DNA from: Acanthochromis polyacanthus
Taxonomy: Eukaryota; Chordata; Actinopteri; Pomacentridae
DNA length: 64,000 bases
Direction of reading: 5' to 3'
NCBI RefSeq assembly: GCF_021347895.1
Contig: NC_067119.1
Location: 4,848,534 to 4,912,533, forward strand
Position 1 is the first letter of the stretch, and each line of letters begins with the position of its first letter. Shown here piece after piece: positions 44,701 to 57,234 of the stretch. The notes beneath the pieces are model-generated. The model ran no database searches, was not told where the DNA came from, and saw nothing but the letters and a program-made list of their open reading frames with translations. A program made the position numbers and the translations under genes.

Positions 44701-47219
44701 CACTCTTCAACTCATTTGTGTTGAAACTTTATTCATATGGTTAAGTCTTTATGTTGGCGTTTAAATTAGTTTGGCATTCTGTTTCAGTTTTACACACCTG
44801 TGACGGTTGTAGGATCTTGCTTAATCACATAAGTTATCAATAACTTTTTCAACAGATGTGTGTCCTGGACAGAATCTGACAGAGATTCTGTCCAGAGATT
44901 CCCCTTGTCGTTACGTCGTTGGTTTGGAGACTCACTCTTGGCCGAGATGTGACTGAATCTCCTGCAGATCTCCAAAGTCTAATCAATAACCTCAGCAAAT
45001 TCCCTCCCCACCAAGATCAAGTAAGAGGAAACACATGCTAGGTATCGCAGCAGCATCAGCGCATAAATGAATAATCGTGCCTGGCTCGATCGCAGAGTGA
45101 ATTCACTTGTTTAGAGTTTGGTGGACAGAGAACACAAGAATTTGTCCTTTGTAAACGCTTGTAACCTAGAAAGCAGCCAAACAAACAGAAAACACAACGA
45201 TAAATTGCACCTCCCAGCGCTCAAGAGTCATGGTTTGGAAGGAAACAGCATGACGGGAATCATCTCAGTGGTTTCTTCTGGGAACTTTTTGTTTGGTTTT
45301 AGCTGCAATGGCATGAAATTGTTACCTCTCACTGGAACTCAGCTCAGATTCTCTTTATCTTCAGGATATCAGTTCATTGGGGTTATCTTGAGTGTTTTCT
45401 AGCGGTTGTTTCTTTTCCATTTCTACATCGCCGACACCTCCTTGCGAAAGGACATCACAGAGCAATCGTACATGTCGATACCACAGTAGTTCCCTACAGA
45501 AGACTAACGAGACGCCAAACACTCTCGAGATGCTTCCTGAGAGGATGTTTTCTCCAGACAGATTTCCACATGTAATTGCAATTAGGACAGATCTGGTTAC
45601 GTGTCTTGTACAAGCTTTGGACTCCTTATTCCTGTCTTCCCACAGAATGGAGTAAAAAATGAGGAACCTGGAGGAAACATCTAGCCTGGTTCTTAGTGCT
45701 TTAATGTTACGGCCTCTGGTGGTCTTGCATCTTTCTAACCCAGGTCCATGTACTTTATGTAAACTAGCTTATGCATGCTTCTGACCAGGACTGATTCCTC
45801 TTTACTCCCTATAATTTGATTGTAATCCCGTTTGACTGACCTGGAAGTCTGTTATCTCTTGCTCGTAGCTACCTGTAGCTTTTTGGTATCTACTGATGGT
45901 AACTCCTCGTCTTTGTAAGTTCTGCAGCTGCTTATGGGTGGTTCCTCATAGTCGATTTCTTGTACTGACATTGGTCCAGACTTGGTTAATTTCATACACC
46001 TGCAGTCACTTCATCATCAAACCTTTGTTTGACACACTAGGAGCAGTTTACTTGTGTTCCACTGCAGTTTATTTAGCAAGTTGGAACACCATTAGCTCTC
46101 TTTTGATTTAGTTTTTTTCCACTGATTTAGAAACACCCACAGGCCCTACTTTTCTTTGTAGTTTTGCCTCTCTTGTTTGTTAGTTATGCCATGAAGCAAT
46201 AAATGGCTTTGCTAAACCAAAACACTGGTGTTATGTTGCTTCACTGTAACCTAGCACAGCTGGGATGGAAAATAGAAAAAAACGAGTCTCCTCTTGTATT
46301 CGCTTCACAATAGTTTATCCATTCACACACTTCTTGGTAATAGCGATTCTGTTTTTCATAATAGAGTCTAGTAGCTAGCTGCTTTTGGTTCTCATCTTAA
46401 GCTAGGCTAATTAGCTCTTGATTCCAGCACCACACATTAGGTAAAGAAAAGAAAACTGATTACATGCATTTCTCAAAATCTCTAATCATGAATACCCAGA
46501 TAGCATAAATGCACAGAAGAATTTTACTGTTTACTTTTCTTATATTGGCTCTAAACTCAGCTGCTAGCAGCTAAAGCTAACCACTTAGCAGAGTTTATTA
46601 AAGCTACTGATAACCTACCAGCATGTACAATATGGCTTCTTTTTTTTTGCTTTGAGCATGTTACCAGTGCAAGAATCACTGCTGTAGAACCTGTTTTAGA
46701 AGTGTTTTAGAGGAGAAAAACTCCAGGATAGGCCCTGAAAAACTTTTGTGGAGGTCTTGGCTAAACATGGAGAACACAAATGCTGGTAAGTCAACCTCAC
46801 GCCATTTTGAGCTGCAATGTTTTTCTCTCTAACATCACCATCAACAACATAAAATTCACCATACAGGCTATAGTACATAACAATATAACATCTTCCTTCG
46901 TGCTCAAAGAACTGCATTTACGTCCAGTAACTTAATATAACGAAAACATAAATGGCTGAAAAGGCCAATTAAGGGGCCATTGGTGGCACTTGGAACATGT
47001 CAGAGTATTAAAATTAGACACTTTGATAGAGTGTTCATTTAAGTCTAAAACTCACTTTCAGGAGGTTGTGGCTGGTTTGTAGAATAGGATTGTTCACATC
47101 CCTCCTGCCCACATGCTAAAGTGGTCTTGGGCAAGAAACTAAACCACAAGTTACTCCGGCTGGCAGGCAGCGGCTTACATGTCACCATTAATGAGCACAT
47201 TGTGTGGTGGTTTGGAACT
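44701..47219. other. Non-coding intergenic DNA
   Basis: No gene or RNA was recognised. Short open frames (up to 94 codons at 45118-45402) have no domain. CAATAAATGGCTTTGC near 46198 resembles a polyadenylation context but follows no recognisable exon. Confidence 0.3.
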
Positions 47220-47408
47220 GCTAAGGTAATAAAACCACTGCATTCATGTAGACCACTTATTTTTGCCTGGGATTGGCCTTAATGTCTGAAAAATCCAACT
47301 GAAATTAGTAGCACTCACTTTATGTTTAGGACATACATTGTAGATAAAAGATGGATGTAGTCTCCAAAACGTGGAGCCAAAGCAAAAAGACTCGCATTCT
47401 TTCCACTG

Positions 47409-47425
47409 TCCAGCAGGGGGCCACT
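47409..47425 (+). promoter_or_regulatory. CTCF-like motif, first copy
   Basis: CCAGCAGGGGGCCACT resembles the CTCF core (CCASYAGRGGGC). Motif match only; occupancy unknown. Confidence 0.35.
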
Positions 47426-47808
47426 GCTCCGGTTTCAAGATTATATAGAAGTCTATAAGCAAATGATCCTACTTCGACCTTTGTCTGTTACCTCAGTGAA
47501 CATTTTCCTAATGAGTTTATGGTTTTAATTTTTAGATAGAAGACTGTTTGAATACAGCATGGTGTTTATTTCGTAAATATAGTCCCATTTAAAAGAAAAT
47601 AGGATATAAAGTAGGGATTTTTTAGGTTGTGGCTCCATCTTGACTCATTGGAACCACTAAAACCACTGTATAAGTGCAGATCATTGACTTCAACATGGGA
47701 TTATCCCTCATTTATGAAAAACCTAACTGAAATGAGTAACCATAATATTTTGTTTAGTGCACACACAGAATATAAAAGATGGACCTCAGACCTGCTCTAT
47801 TTCAACTG

Positions 47809-47825
47809 TCCAGCAGGGGGCGACT
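47809..47825 (+). promoter_or_regulatory. CTCF-like motif, second copy
   Basis: CCAGCAGGGGGCGACT, exactly 400 bp after the first and a better match to the CTCF core because the CG is kept. Motif match only. Confidence 0.4.
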
Positions 47826-48180
47826 GCTCTGGTTGTGAGATCAAATAGAAATCTATGAGCAAATAACCCTACTTCTCCTTTAGTCTGTTACTTCAGTGAA
47901 GGTTTTTCTAATGAATTTATGGTTTTAATTGCTAGATTCGAGACTGTTTGACTGCAGAATGGCGTTCATTTAGTAAATTACGGCTCCATTTAAAAGAAAA
48001 CAGGCAATAAAGAAAGGTATTTTTCAGGTTGTGGTTCCATGTCATTTCTTTGGAACCGTATAAAGCATTATATAGATGAAAATCATTGATTTTCACCTGG
48101 GATTCACCTTGAATTATGAAAAACTAAAATGTCATACAGATGAAATGAGCAGGTCTAATACATTTAGTGCATATTATGAA

Positions 48181-49030
48181 TTCAGGGAATCTGTAATTTT
48201 TAATTCTGTGTTTACTCTTTCTTGTTTATTCATTTAGAATTTGTCTACTGATGCCTTGTGTGGTTTAAAAGGAGTAAAATTCACCTTTTTCCCCACTATT
48301 GTATGAGTTCGAAGCCAGTGAAACCTGGTGCAACGAAGTTTGCTGCCGCCACATATATTTTCAGTTGAGCAGGCAGCTGTATGTTCTGCTGGAGTCCTTT
48401 CTGTGTCTTCACATCTATAGGACCATCGGCTAACAAGCTCCATCTCAGCCCGGAGCCATGTAATGTACACCGGAGAGCTGCATCATCTCCCTGGGCTTTG
48501 AGGACAGCCACAGCACAGCACAGTTCCTTTCTTTCCCCCCCTCCATCTCGGACTACTGTGTGAACTTTTAATGCGATTACCGGCCACATAGGCTGACATG
48601 AGTCCAGGCCACGGCGTCCGTTTTCCCAGAGCGAACATAAGAGGTTTGGATGGATGGTGGGCAAATACTCGCTGCACATCCCTCCTGGCAATCAATCCAG
48701 CCTCCTTCTCCGGTCACCCTCTCATTTCCAAAGGGTCACTAATCTAATATTAAAGAGCTGTGACAGTAATGAGCGCTGTGGATGTGCGGTCCGAGGCTGC
48801 GGGATTAAATGGGCGCGCTTAGGATACCAGCAAACTCGGGCCAATCTCAGCAATATTTAGCCGGACATTGAGCTGCAGTGCCCGAGCCTCAAGTCACGTT
48901 AGCTTAACACCAAACGCCACTCAAGTACAAGGGGGCGGGGAGGCGCTCTGTTGGAGTAAAAACACTCCAATGGGTCACATACTCGGCTTAGCAGGGAAAC
49001 ATTTGCTGCTTCCCCAAAGTCGCTGCAACT
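48181..49030. promoter_or_regulatory. Candidate conserved non-coding element, core about 48430-48860
   Basis: Repeat-free, GC-balanced sequence with TTAATGCGATTACCGGCC, CACTAATCTAATATTAAAG and GGGATTAAATGGGC. It stands out from the repeats on both sides. Frames of up to 131 codons on the minus strand have no recognisable domain. Confidence 0.25.
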
Positions 49031-49461
49031 TCCTGAGGCGGTTTGAGCGGCTACACCTGAGAAACTCTGGATAATCTGGAATTATAACGCCTCTTGTGTC
49101 TGCAGTGATACAGCTACTCTGCATTAAATGACAGACTTATTGTGTAACTGTTTCATGTGACATTCTGTTGCGTTTTAATTGCCGCACCTTTGGAGCCACA
49201 AAATGAAATGTTAAAAGTGAGAAATACTTGTATAAAACATTAAGCTCAAAAACCATTTTAGAGTGAGGTAAAAATATGTTTGCAGCATTTAAGCTTCGAG
49301 TAAGACAAAAAAAAAAAAAATTTTCCAGCTGAAAACATAATGAAATAATAACAATAATGAAAAAAACTGTAAATTTAATTTAGTGTTTGTACAATACAGC
49401 AAGCCTTTATCAGTTCCACTCTGGGGAAAATATTGGAAAAATATTGCCAATTTTTAAGAAA

Positions 49462-49540
49462 TATCAGTAAGATAGGATAAGATAGACTTTATTGAGCTCA
49501 CAAAGGAGAAATTTACTGTTACAGGGCTCTTAGAAACAAA
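49462..49540 (+). mobile_element. Short non-LTR tail-like fragment
   Basis: GATAAGATAGACTTTATTGA followed by GCTCACAAAGGAGAAATT resembles the fish retroelement tail GATAGACTTTATTGATCC...GGAAATT. Too short to classify. Confidence 0.4.
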
Positions 49541-50029
49541 AAACAGAGGAGTGCAAAAGTCACGAAAGTAGAGAAATTCTATCGATAAGTATTGTTTCCG
49601 GTTCTCACCTGAGGATTTGGGATTGTTTGGAGTCATAAAATGAAACAGAAAAAGTGAGAAAATACTAGTTTGAAACACTTTCTTCAAAATACTTCAATAA
49701 AAAGCTGTTTCACGGCGCAGTAAAACACATTTGTAGCACATAAACTTCAAACAAAATAAGAAAAAAAACCATCGTTGCAGCTGCAGCAGAAAACACAAAG
49801 CAGGATCATTTTATATGAGGCTGAAAACCTATTTATTAAGACGTTAATTTAGTGGTTTTGATGATTTTCTCAGCCTTTATCTGGCAGTTTGAGCGGCAAC
49901 ACCTGAAAAACCAGTTTTAAACCCTCATGTCTGCAGTGACACATCCAGTCTCCCTCTGTGACATCATCATGGTGTAATTGTTTTATGTGATATTCTGTTG
50001 GGTTTTAATTGCAGCGTCCTCATGCCAAC

Positions 50030-50790
50030 CGCATTTCTCCAACAAAGCAGCTTCATCTTGTTCCCCCACTCTGCTGCTTTTTTCCCCTTTAACTTTACAC
50101 TCTCGCTTTCAGTCTCTGCAAACGCCAAGAATATGAGACCAATTAAAGCTGGGGGCGTCGTCCCTCCACCGTCCTCCCTCCTGGCAGCTCTCCGGTTAAC
50201 ACGTCGCACATTCCCTCCTCACGCTGTCCGCCCCGACACCACATAAGACAAAAAAACGGGGGTAAACCGGTGTCTGGGGGTGCGTGCCAGGCTCAGACGT
50301 GCAACAACAAAGACAAAGGAGATCACAGTGGGAATTAGGAGGGATTCCCCGGAGAGCAGAAGGGAGGACGATACTGCTGCCGGTTAGGAGGGGAATCTGC
50401 TGTGAAATCTGCTCGGGTCCTGACGTGACAAGAATGAGGTCGATGCCGGCCCGGGTTCGTGACCCTCCGAGGTGGTTCAGGGGTGCCGGGGGGCGACGGC
50501 AGCGGGCCTTTGTTAAAACCAGAGGTCACTCATTAAGGTCAGGATCCTTCCCTTGACTTAAACGTCTCCGAGGAGAGGAGGCTTCAAGGCAATTATGGTC
50601 AGACGTGGTTATCGATGTCGACCAGGGTCAGAAGTTAAAGGATCCCTGGTGACTGCCGGCATGTCCTGGATGATGCCCCCCAAACCACCCACCCACCGAC
50701 AGCCTCCAGCCCCCAGCCAGGAGGGAGTTACCTCCTTCTCCTTAAGTGTCAAATCCTTGGAGGCATGCTCAATCATTTTGGAAGAAAAGA
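50030..50790. promoter_or_regulatory. GC-rich unique island between duplicated blocks
   Basis: CpG-rich sequence without repeats. It contains GGAATTAGGAGGGATTCC (50332) and CATTAAGGTCAGGATCC (50530). No coding signature is recognised in its open frames (up to 90 codons). A regulatory role is a guess from composition. Confidence 0.25.
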
Positions 50791-51194
50791 GCTGATTCTG
50801 GCCCTCACTTGAGGATTTGGGCCCCTGGGAGTCATAAAAGATGTGAAAAAATAGTAGTATGAAACATAAAGCTCAAATATAGCAATAAAAAGCCCTTTTA
50901 TAGAGTGAATAAAACCTATTTTCAGTATTAAGGCATCAAGTAAAATCATTTTTAAAACTCCTGCATGGAATGTAAAGCAGCAAAAGCTGTTTTTTTGAAC
51001 ATTTTAAGTTTTTAAAGTGTTCAAATTCAAGGAATTATCTTATTACAAAAATATCATGAACCTGAAATTTCTTAAGAACATTAAATTTAAATAATATGCC
51101 TGAGTTTATAGTTTACACATTACAACCTACAGATCATAGAGGATCTACAAAGGAACAAAACATTTAGTCACAGGTCTCTGGAACAGGACGATAT

Positions 51195-51835
51195 AGTGTC
51201 GTACTTTAAAAAGACAAAAATTAAAGACAAAACATTACAAAAATTAGACACAAAATGACAAAAACAAGACACAAAACAACAAAAAAATGTGACACACGAC
51301 ATAAAACAAAACAAAAAGAGACAAAAAATTTGACAAAAAAGTTACAAAGCGACAAAAAAATGGACAAACCACAAAAACGTGACAAAAAAATGACAAAAGC
51401 AAGAAACAAAACAACCAAAAAGTAGACAAACGCCCAAGTAGGATGAAAAAAAAACACAAAATGATGCAAACGATACACAAATCATTAAACAAAGCGAAAG
51501 ACAAAATGACAAAAATAAGACAAAAAACACAAACGAGACAAAAAGGAAACACAAAACGACAAAAACAAAACAAATGACAAAAGTCAGACAAAAACAAAAA
51601 CAAAACAAAATATGACAAAAACAAAACAAAAAGACAAAAGAACAATCTAGTATTTTACTTCATGATAAAATAAACTTCTAGAAAGATCTAGAAAGTTTTT
51701 TTTCAATTTAGTTTTACTAATTTTCAACTTCCAGTTAATGTCTTTTCTGTAATTTTTACAAAGTCGTCCCACGGGCCGGATTGGACTCTCTGGGGGGCCG
51801 GTTTTGGCCCGCGGGCCTCATGTTTGACACCCCTG
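51195..51835 (-). mobile_element. hAT-type element relic with A-rich minisatellite interior
   Basis: The right end reads, on the minus strand, CAGGGGTGTCAAACATGAGG followed by CCCGCGGGCC, the same as the left end of the element at 12619-13292. The interior (51215-51640) is the reverse complement type of minisatellite (GACAAAAACAAAACA phrases). The other end could not be found, so this copy is incomplete and its left edge is approximate. Confidence 0.7.
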
Positions 51836-53259
51836 TACTAGATGTAAATAACAATTTTGCAGGTTATTTTACCACTAAGAAGTATTAATACTGCACAGAT
51901 TAAGCAGAAAAAGAACAAAACTGCAGAGATTGTAGTAGATTTTAAATGTAGAAAACAGTCAGAATTTGCACTGAATAACATGATATTAGCCTGAGAAGCG
52001 CTAAGTCAGCACAGATAGAAAACGGATGGATAATATTACATGTGCTTAAGTCCATCTTGAGGACATATGGACTAACAGAACTCCAAATTCTCCATCAATC
52101 ACGTTGCCGCTGAAAAAAAAAACGACATTTTGTTTATTAGAATTCCCTGCGTGACTTTCTGTCGAGATTCGATCCAAGGCCTCAAATGTGGCGAAAACGT
52201 GTCACTTCCGCCGCAGCTGCATCTGTGCTGCACGTCGCCTCCCGTCGCATTCGCTCTGGAAACGCTGCGGCTCATGAGGACGTAGGTCTGAGGCCCGCTT
52301 TCATGTCGCTGTCAAAACAGCTCTCAGAAAACGGGCGCTCTGTGAACCCGTCTTTTGAACGCTCCTCGCTGGACGGCCTCCAAAAAGCCTCGTCTCGGGA
52401 GCCCGCCGTGGGTTTATTTAGTGTTTGGAGTGAGTGTTTCTAGTCTGTCAGTCAGCCCTCCCTGAATCCTCCCACCTCTCTGTGTTTTTTTTGTCTCTGA
52501 AAAGGGAAACTTTGATGCACTTATGGATGGCGGTTGCGTCCCCGAGCAGGGAGGCTGAGCGGGGCCACACAGCTCGGATGCCCTCCACCCAGCAGCTGTG
52601 TCCCGCTGCTTTAAAGTCAAACTCTCCTCCACGTCCTGCTCTGGGACCCGGCTGGTTTTTTGGTTTTGTCTTTGATTCGCTGATGTGCGGCGGTTCTCGG
52701 TCGTCCCGGGCCGCAGACGTCCCCTCCTCCAGGCATTCCTCATCATTTGTCATTTTCATCCCACACGTTCATCAAAACAGCCCTCCGTTCTTCTTCTTCT
52801 CCTTCTCCCCTCCCCGAAAATTTTCAAACAGAAGTTTAACATTCAAATTGCTAACAGCTTTATCCACACAGGACCAGATGATGGCGGAGCTGCTGCTTTG
52901 TGCTGCTGCAGTCGTCGTTCAATGACTAATGTGAACAATGATGTCTTCACCGAGGCGCATGTCCAACTTACTCCATGTTTTCTGGCCTCGGTTTTAATCG
53001 TCGGTTCCATTTCTGCCTTTGATTAAAACTGCAGGACGGAAACAGACATCACAACCCCAAAGGGAACACAAAATAAAAGAAAATTCCACAATTAAAAAAA
53101 CAAACTAAAAACTTTTACGGTCAGTTTTGAGGTGGATTTTGACTTTTTAAACAGGTTCTGATGTATCTCGCATTTAGTGAAGACATTTGGTGAAATTTGC
53201 ATAAGTTTCTCCTTGTTGCTGCTTGAATTTGTGGATGTTTTTCAGGTGGAAAATGCAAA
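51836..53259. other. Unique sequence, GC-rich at 52150-52980
   Basis: CpG-rich part with long overlapping frames on both strands (163 codons plus, 110 and 103 codons minus). None has recognisable domains or clear splice context; CTCTCTGTGTTTTTTTTGTC (52479) gives a pyrimidine tract but no supported exon follows. Possibly regulatory. Confidence 0.25.
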
Positions 53260-55500
53260 AAAAGACCCATAAGATCTAATATATCATTAGTTGACTGAAA
53301 AGTAATAAAATAAACAGCAAAGACATGTTAATTTTGAAGTCCATTGGTAATATGTCATGAACAATATTGGAGAAAACGTTTTGAGTTGTATAGTTTTTGA
53401 AGGAAAGAGCTGTGAAGTGAACAGTTACTTTAATGTAGCATTTTGAGTGATAAAACTTGACATTTAAAAGTAACTTCTTTAGCTGTTATGGATGTTTAAT
53501 GGGCTTTAACTGGCCTTAACGGTTTCAAGTGAAGTGCTAATTTGTCATATTCCTATGAATTTACTCTCCAATCACATCTCAAACGGGTCAAATTTGGGCT
53601 TCATTAAACTTTTTTGTTTTTTTTCAAATTGGGGAATTCAGTCTGTTTGAATTATCTCTTGTTCTTTGAGACGAGCCGAGCGAAGCCAAGTGGAGCATTT
53701 GAAGAGTTTGGAGGACGTCGGCCTGACAGAGGCAGACGTGCCGCTCGCTCCCCAAAGTGTGTTTTTGTGTGTTGGGTTGTGTGTTGGCGGACGCCCTCAG
53801 GGCAGAGGAACCTGGAACATTAAGCCTTGCCATGGCAGCTCAGCGCCGCTCTGAGCCTTGAGCCGCTCTGGCAGCTTGCCTGGGGTGGAGGTGGCGGCGG
53901 GGCGGACCGGGTTTGGAATCGGGGACCCTCTCCTCGCTCCTCCTCACTCTACTGGGACTCACAACCTCAGTCCCCATCCATCGGAGGAAGTGTTGCTGTC
54001 GCTTTATTCTCAGGTTCACATACAACGCAGAAGGGCAAAGCTGGCCTCGGTGGCCTCGGTTTGACCGAGATCATCCGCAAGAATTCTAAACATTGTGGAA
54101 GGTGGAGGCAAAACAACAACGTTTTTTAACGATACAGACTGAAAATGTGTCCCGAGATAGTCTAGTTTTCAGAAGATGGCAGGTTGTTTCTTGTGAGTAG
54201 AGCTGGATTTGCATGACAGAAAATCTTAAAACACAAGCTTGTTCTGTGTTTACGAGTTTCCTGGTCAAGAAGTAGAGGATGTTTGATCTACAAATTGGCA
54301 GGGACCATTGGCTCAGGTATTCCTGAGGCCTTAAAGAATATTTATAAACTATTGTGAAGGCGTCTCCACTTATTTCCAATAAAACTAATGTCCACCTTTG
54401 TTATTGAATCATTCTACAGGCTTTCTTGTCTCAGTGTCCCTTATTCAGGCTTCAGACTACCACAATTTTGGTGTCAGATGAGGTAGAACTGCCTCCAATT
54501 CACCAATTAGCATCAGTTCGTGCCAAAACACTCAATATTCTGAACGTCACAAACAGTCATGGCGTTCCATCTTTCGTGACGTCTTTGTGAAGAACTTGTA
54601 AGGAACAAACTACCAGAAGTAACAACCATTGGAGTCGTCATTGGTTGTCTACCCTTTAGATTTCCTATATGTTGTATCTGGAAGAGTTCTGTGGAAAATA
54701 CATAACATGCTAGTCTTTTTGTTGACATTGTGAGGAGTCCTAGACACTATTATTGTCTATCCTTGCACTACAGTCAACTGGCAAACAAATGTCACTTGGT
54801 GCATCAAGTTCAAAACCAAAATTAATGTTTTAGAATTGTAAAGTTGCTCATTACCTACTGGTCTCCACAGAAATTTATTTCCCATACAGATAATCTGCAT
54901 ACTTATTTGTGTTTTGAGAGGCACGTTCAGACTTTTCTGGAACAATGATAGTTCCAGATAAAGTGAAGTAGTGCGAAAGGCTTTTAATTTGAAGCAGTCG
55001 CAAAATTTATATCAGGAGGAAGGGACTTTCACTCAAGAAACTGTTTTTGAATCCCACTCAGGACCATTATTCTTTGACTTAGGTTTCATTTTCACTCATT
55101 TACTTTGGGTTTTAACTCACTGTTTGGATAAATTCTGGTAAAATAGCCAACTTTGGTTGACACTTTCACAACTTTTACAACTTATTAGAAGCTTATTCAA
55201 GTTCAGATAACAAAATTACTTGGTTAAAATACGATATTTTCACAACTTATGTGAAGCCTCTCCATTGTTTTGGGTTATCAGGATGACAAGTTCCATTAGA
55301 TCTAATATATGATCAGTTGATGGAAAAGCAATAAAATAAACTGCAAAGATGTGTTAATTTGAAGCGTATAGATGATATGTCACAAGCTAGCAAAACTTGT
55401 TTCCTTTAAAATGTAATTGAGAATGCCGTTTGGTTTTACAAGAATAGTATTTTTTGAGATAAAGTCCTCTATAGTGAACATTTACATCCATTTAGTTAGA
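53260..55500. repeat. Dispersed duplicated block (53270-53430 and 55290-55480)
   Basis: AGATCTAATATATCATTAGT with GAAAAGTAATAAAATAAAC and AAAGACATGTTAATTTTGAAG at 53272-53340 matches AGATCTAATATATGATCAGT with GAAAAGCAATAAAATAAAC and AAAGATGTGTTAATTTGAAG at 55299-55365. The DNA between them (53600-54130) is GC-richer and unique, with no recognised gene. Confidence 0.75.
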
Positions 55501-57230
55501 TATCTCCTCTAGCCTGCAAAAGTTTTTCCTCCAATAAATGTTTATTTTTCTAAATCCAACTCATCTCACACGTGTGAATGAAAAAGTTTGTTGCAGTCTG
55601 AAATCAGCGCTTGAACCTAAACTCTTGTGATATTCGTTTGAGTTCTGGTTAACTCCCGAGAACCTGAACAAAACAAATCAAACGCACAAATGTAACAAAG
55701 TGGGCTCTTCCAAGAAAACAACGTGTAGGTGTGATGCCTCTCTAAGGGCGTCTTCACACTCGGCTGACTGAACCTGAGGAGATTCGCCCTGAGAATTCAA
55801 TACATTTGTTTAAGTGTGAAAGCTGCTGTCACACCTGGTCGCGTTCCAGCAGAAAGATTGGTTCTTGGGTCCGTCACAGTTTTCACACATGGTCCAGATC
55901 CTGGAATCCAAACTCAGGATTCTAGTCTACGGGAGGAGGGGGTCATTTCTGCATTATTATATAGACGTTCTGCACTTTCTGCCCGATGCAATGTGAATAC
56001 TAGAGAATTTTACTGACTTTTGACCATTTGTACTATCTTCCTGTACTTTCTTACCACATTAAAAACACTGCATCTCATTTCTAGCTGCTCTCTTATGGAG
56101 AAGTTGGCTTTCACATTTGGTGCAGACTTGGTACCGGATTACAAGATGCTGCCTGATTCTTCAGTAGTGTTCACACCAAGAAAGTTTTCCAAGTATGTTC
56201 TTAAGAGGATTAACGTTACTATTACTCTCAATCAAACCCATTGAGGGCAATATATTTATATAATACAGCTAAAATAGAACTTACAGAGAGACCAAATGGT
56301 TAAAACTGTGATAAAAATGTGGTTATTTCATCTTAAACCATCAAACGTTAGAAATTTTACAATTTCTGCTTGATCATCTCTGATTTCTTTGAAGTTTTTA
56401 TATTATAAAATGTGGATATTTATAAATATATTTGTGAATTCTTAGATTGACATATCAAAAATGCCTGTCAACCCACTTTCTTTGTCGTTCTGTCATAAAT
56501 TGAAAGTTGACGACCTTTGAACAATGATATCTCAGGAACTGTAAAAGACTTTTCACTGCTTTTTCTCATCATGTCATGGATTCAGAATCTGTATTATTTA
56601 ACAAGTAGATCAAAACATTATCAAATCATTTCAAAACTCTCTTGGATCAGGCTATCTAGCAATATTTTTGTTTCTGTGGTACAACTCGTCATAACTGCTC
56701 AATCAGTTACGAAAGTTCAACGAAAATAACTTTTTGTGACCAAGTATTTCAAAATAAAATTACTCTATTTGGGTTATTTTTTATTTTTATGACATGCAGC
56801 TACATGTGGTTCAGAAAACATTACTAGATGACTTCTGCATTATCCATGTTTCTGTTAATTTGTGCTTAAAGATGGGACTTACTATGACAACTTTAATTTT
56901 AATCATATTTTAACTCACCTATAATCAGAGATTATTCCATCTACTTGTCCAATATTGCCTCAATAATATGAGAAATAACAGTAAAAATGTCAGACTTTTA
57001 TCGTTGATAGTTCCTGAGATGCTGTTTAAATAGCCACAAATTTCAATGTTCGAAAAAAAACAACTGCTGAATGTGAGTTGAATTATTTAAGACGTAGTTG
57101 AAATATCAATCTAAAGTTTCACAGATACCGGGTTAAATATTCAGCGTTTATGATAATATAGTTTCAAAAACATCAGAGATGGTTGAGCAGAAAGAAAATG
57201 ATGATTTAAGATGGAATAACCCAAATATCA
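55501..57230. other. Non-coding AT-rich DNA
   Basis: Nothing recognised on either strand. Confidence 0.3.
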
Positions 57231-57234
57231 TTCT

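Larger units (their letters stand above)
47225..48180. repeat. Tandem repeat of about 400 bp, two full units and one partial
   Basis: Units start near 47225, 47650 and 48052. Shared phrases, spaced about 400 bp apart, include GTCCAGCAGGGGGC (47409 and 47809), TCTGTTAC (47484 and 47885), TTTATGGTTTTAATT (47516 and 47917) and CCATTTAAAAGAAAA (47584 and 47987). I recognise the type as a repeat common in fish genomes. Open frames within it are not genes. Confidence 0.85.
49031..50950. repeat. Diverged local duplications (two to three copies)
   Basis: The block GTCTGCAGTGATACA...GTGACATTCTGTTGCGTTTTAATTG (49099-49180) recurs at 49930-50010 as GTCTGCAGTGACACA...GTGATATTCTGTTGGGTTTTAATTG. The block TTGGAGCCACAAAATGAAA (49190) recurs as TTGGAGTCATAAAATGAAA (49627) and GGGAGTCATAAAAGATG (50826); the last two are each preceded by GAGGATTTGGG and followed by CAATAAAAAGC. 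Confidence 0.75.

Noticed and set aside
51221..51645. Hydrophobic minus-strand frames of 85-133 codons
   Set aside because: Same minisatellite core in the second hAT-type copy; Phe/Val/Leu bias comes from the repeat.
52434..52925. 163-codon plus-strand frame with CCTCC and TTCTTC runs
   Set aside because: GC-rich, low-complexity stretches; no recognised domain, and overlapping frames are open on the other strand.
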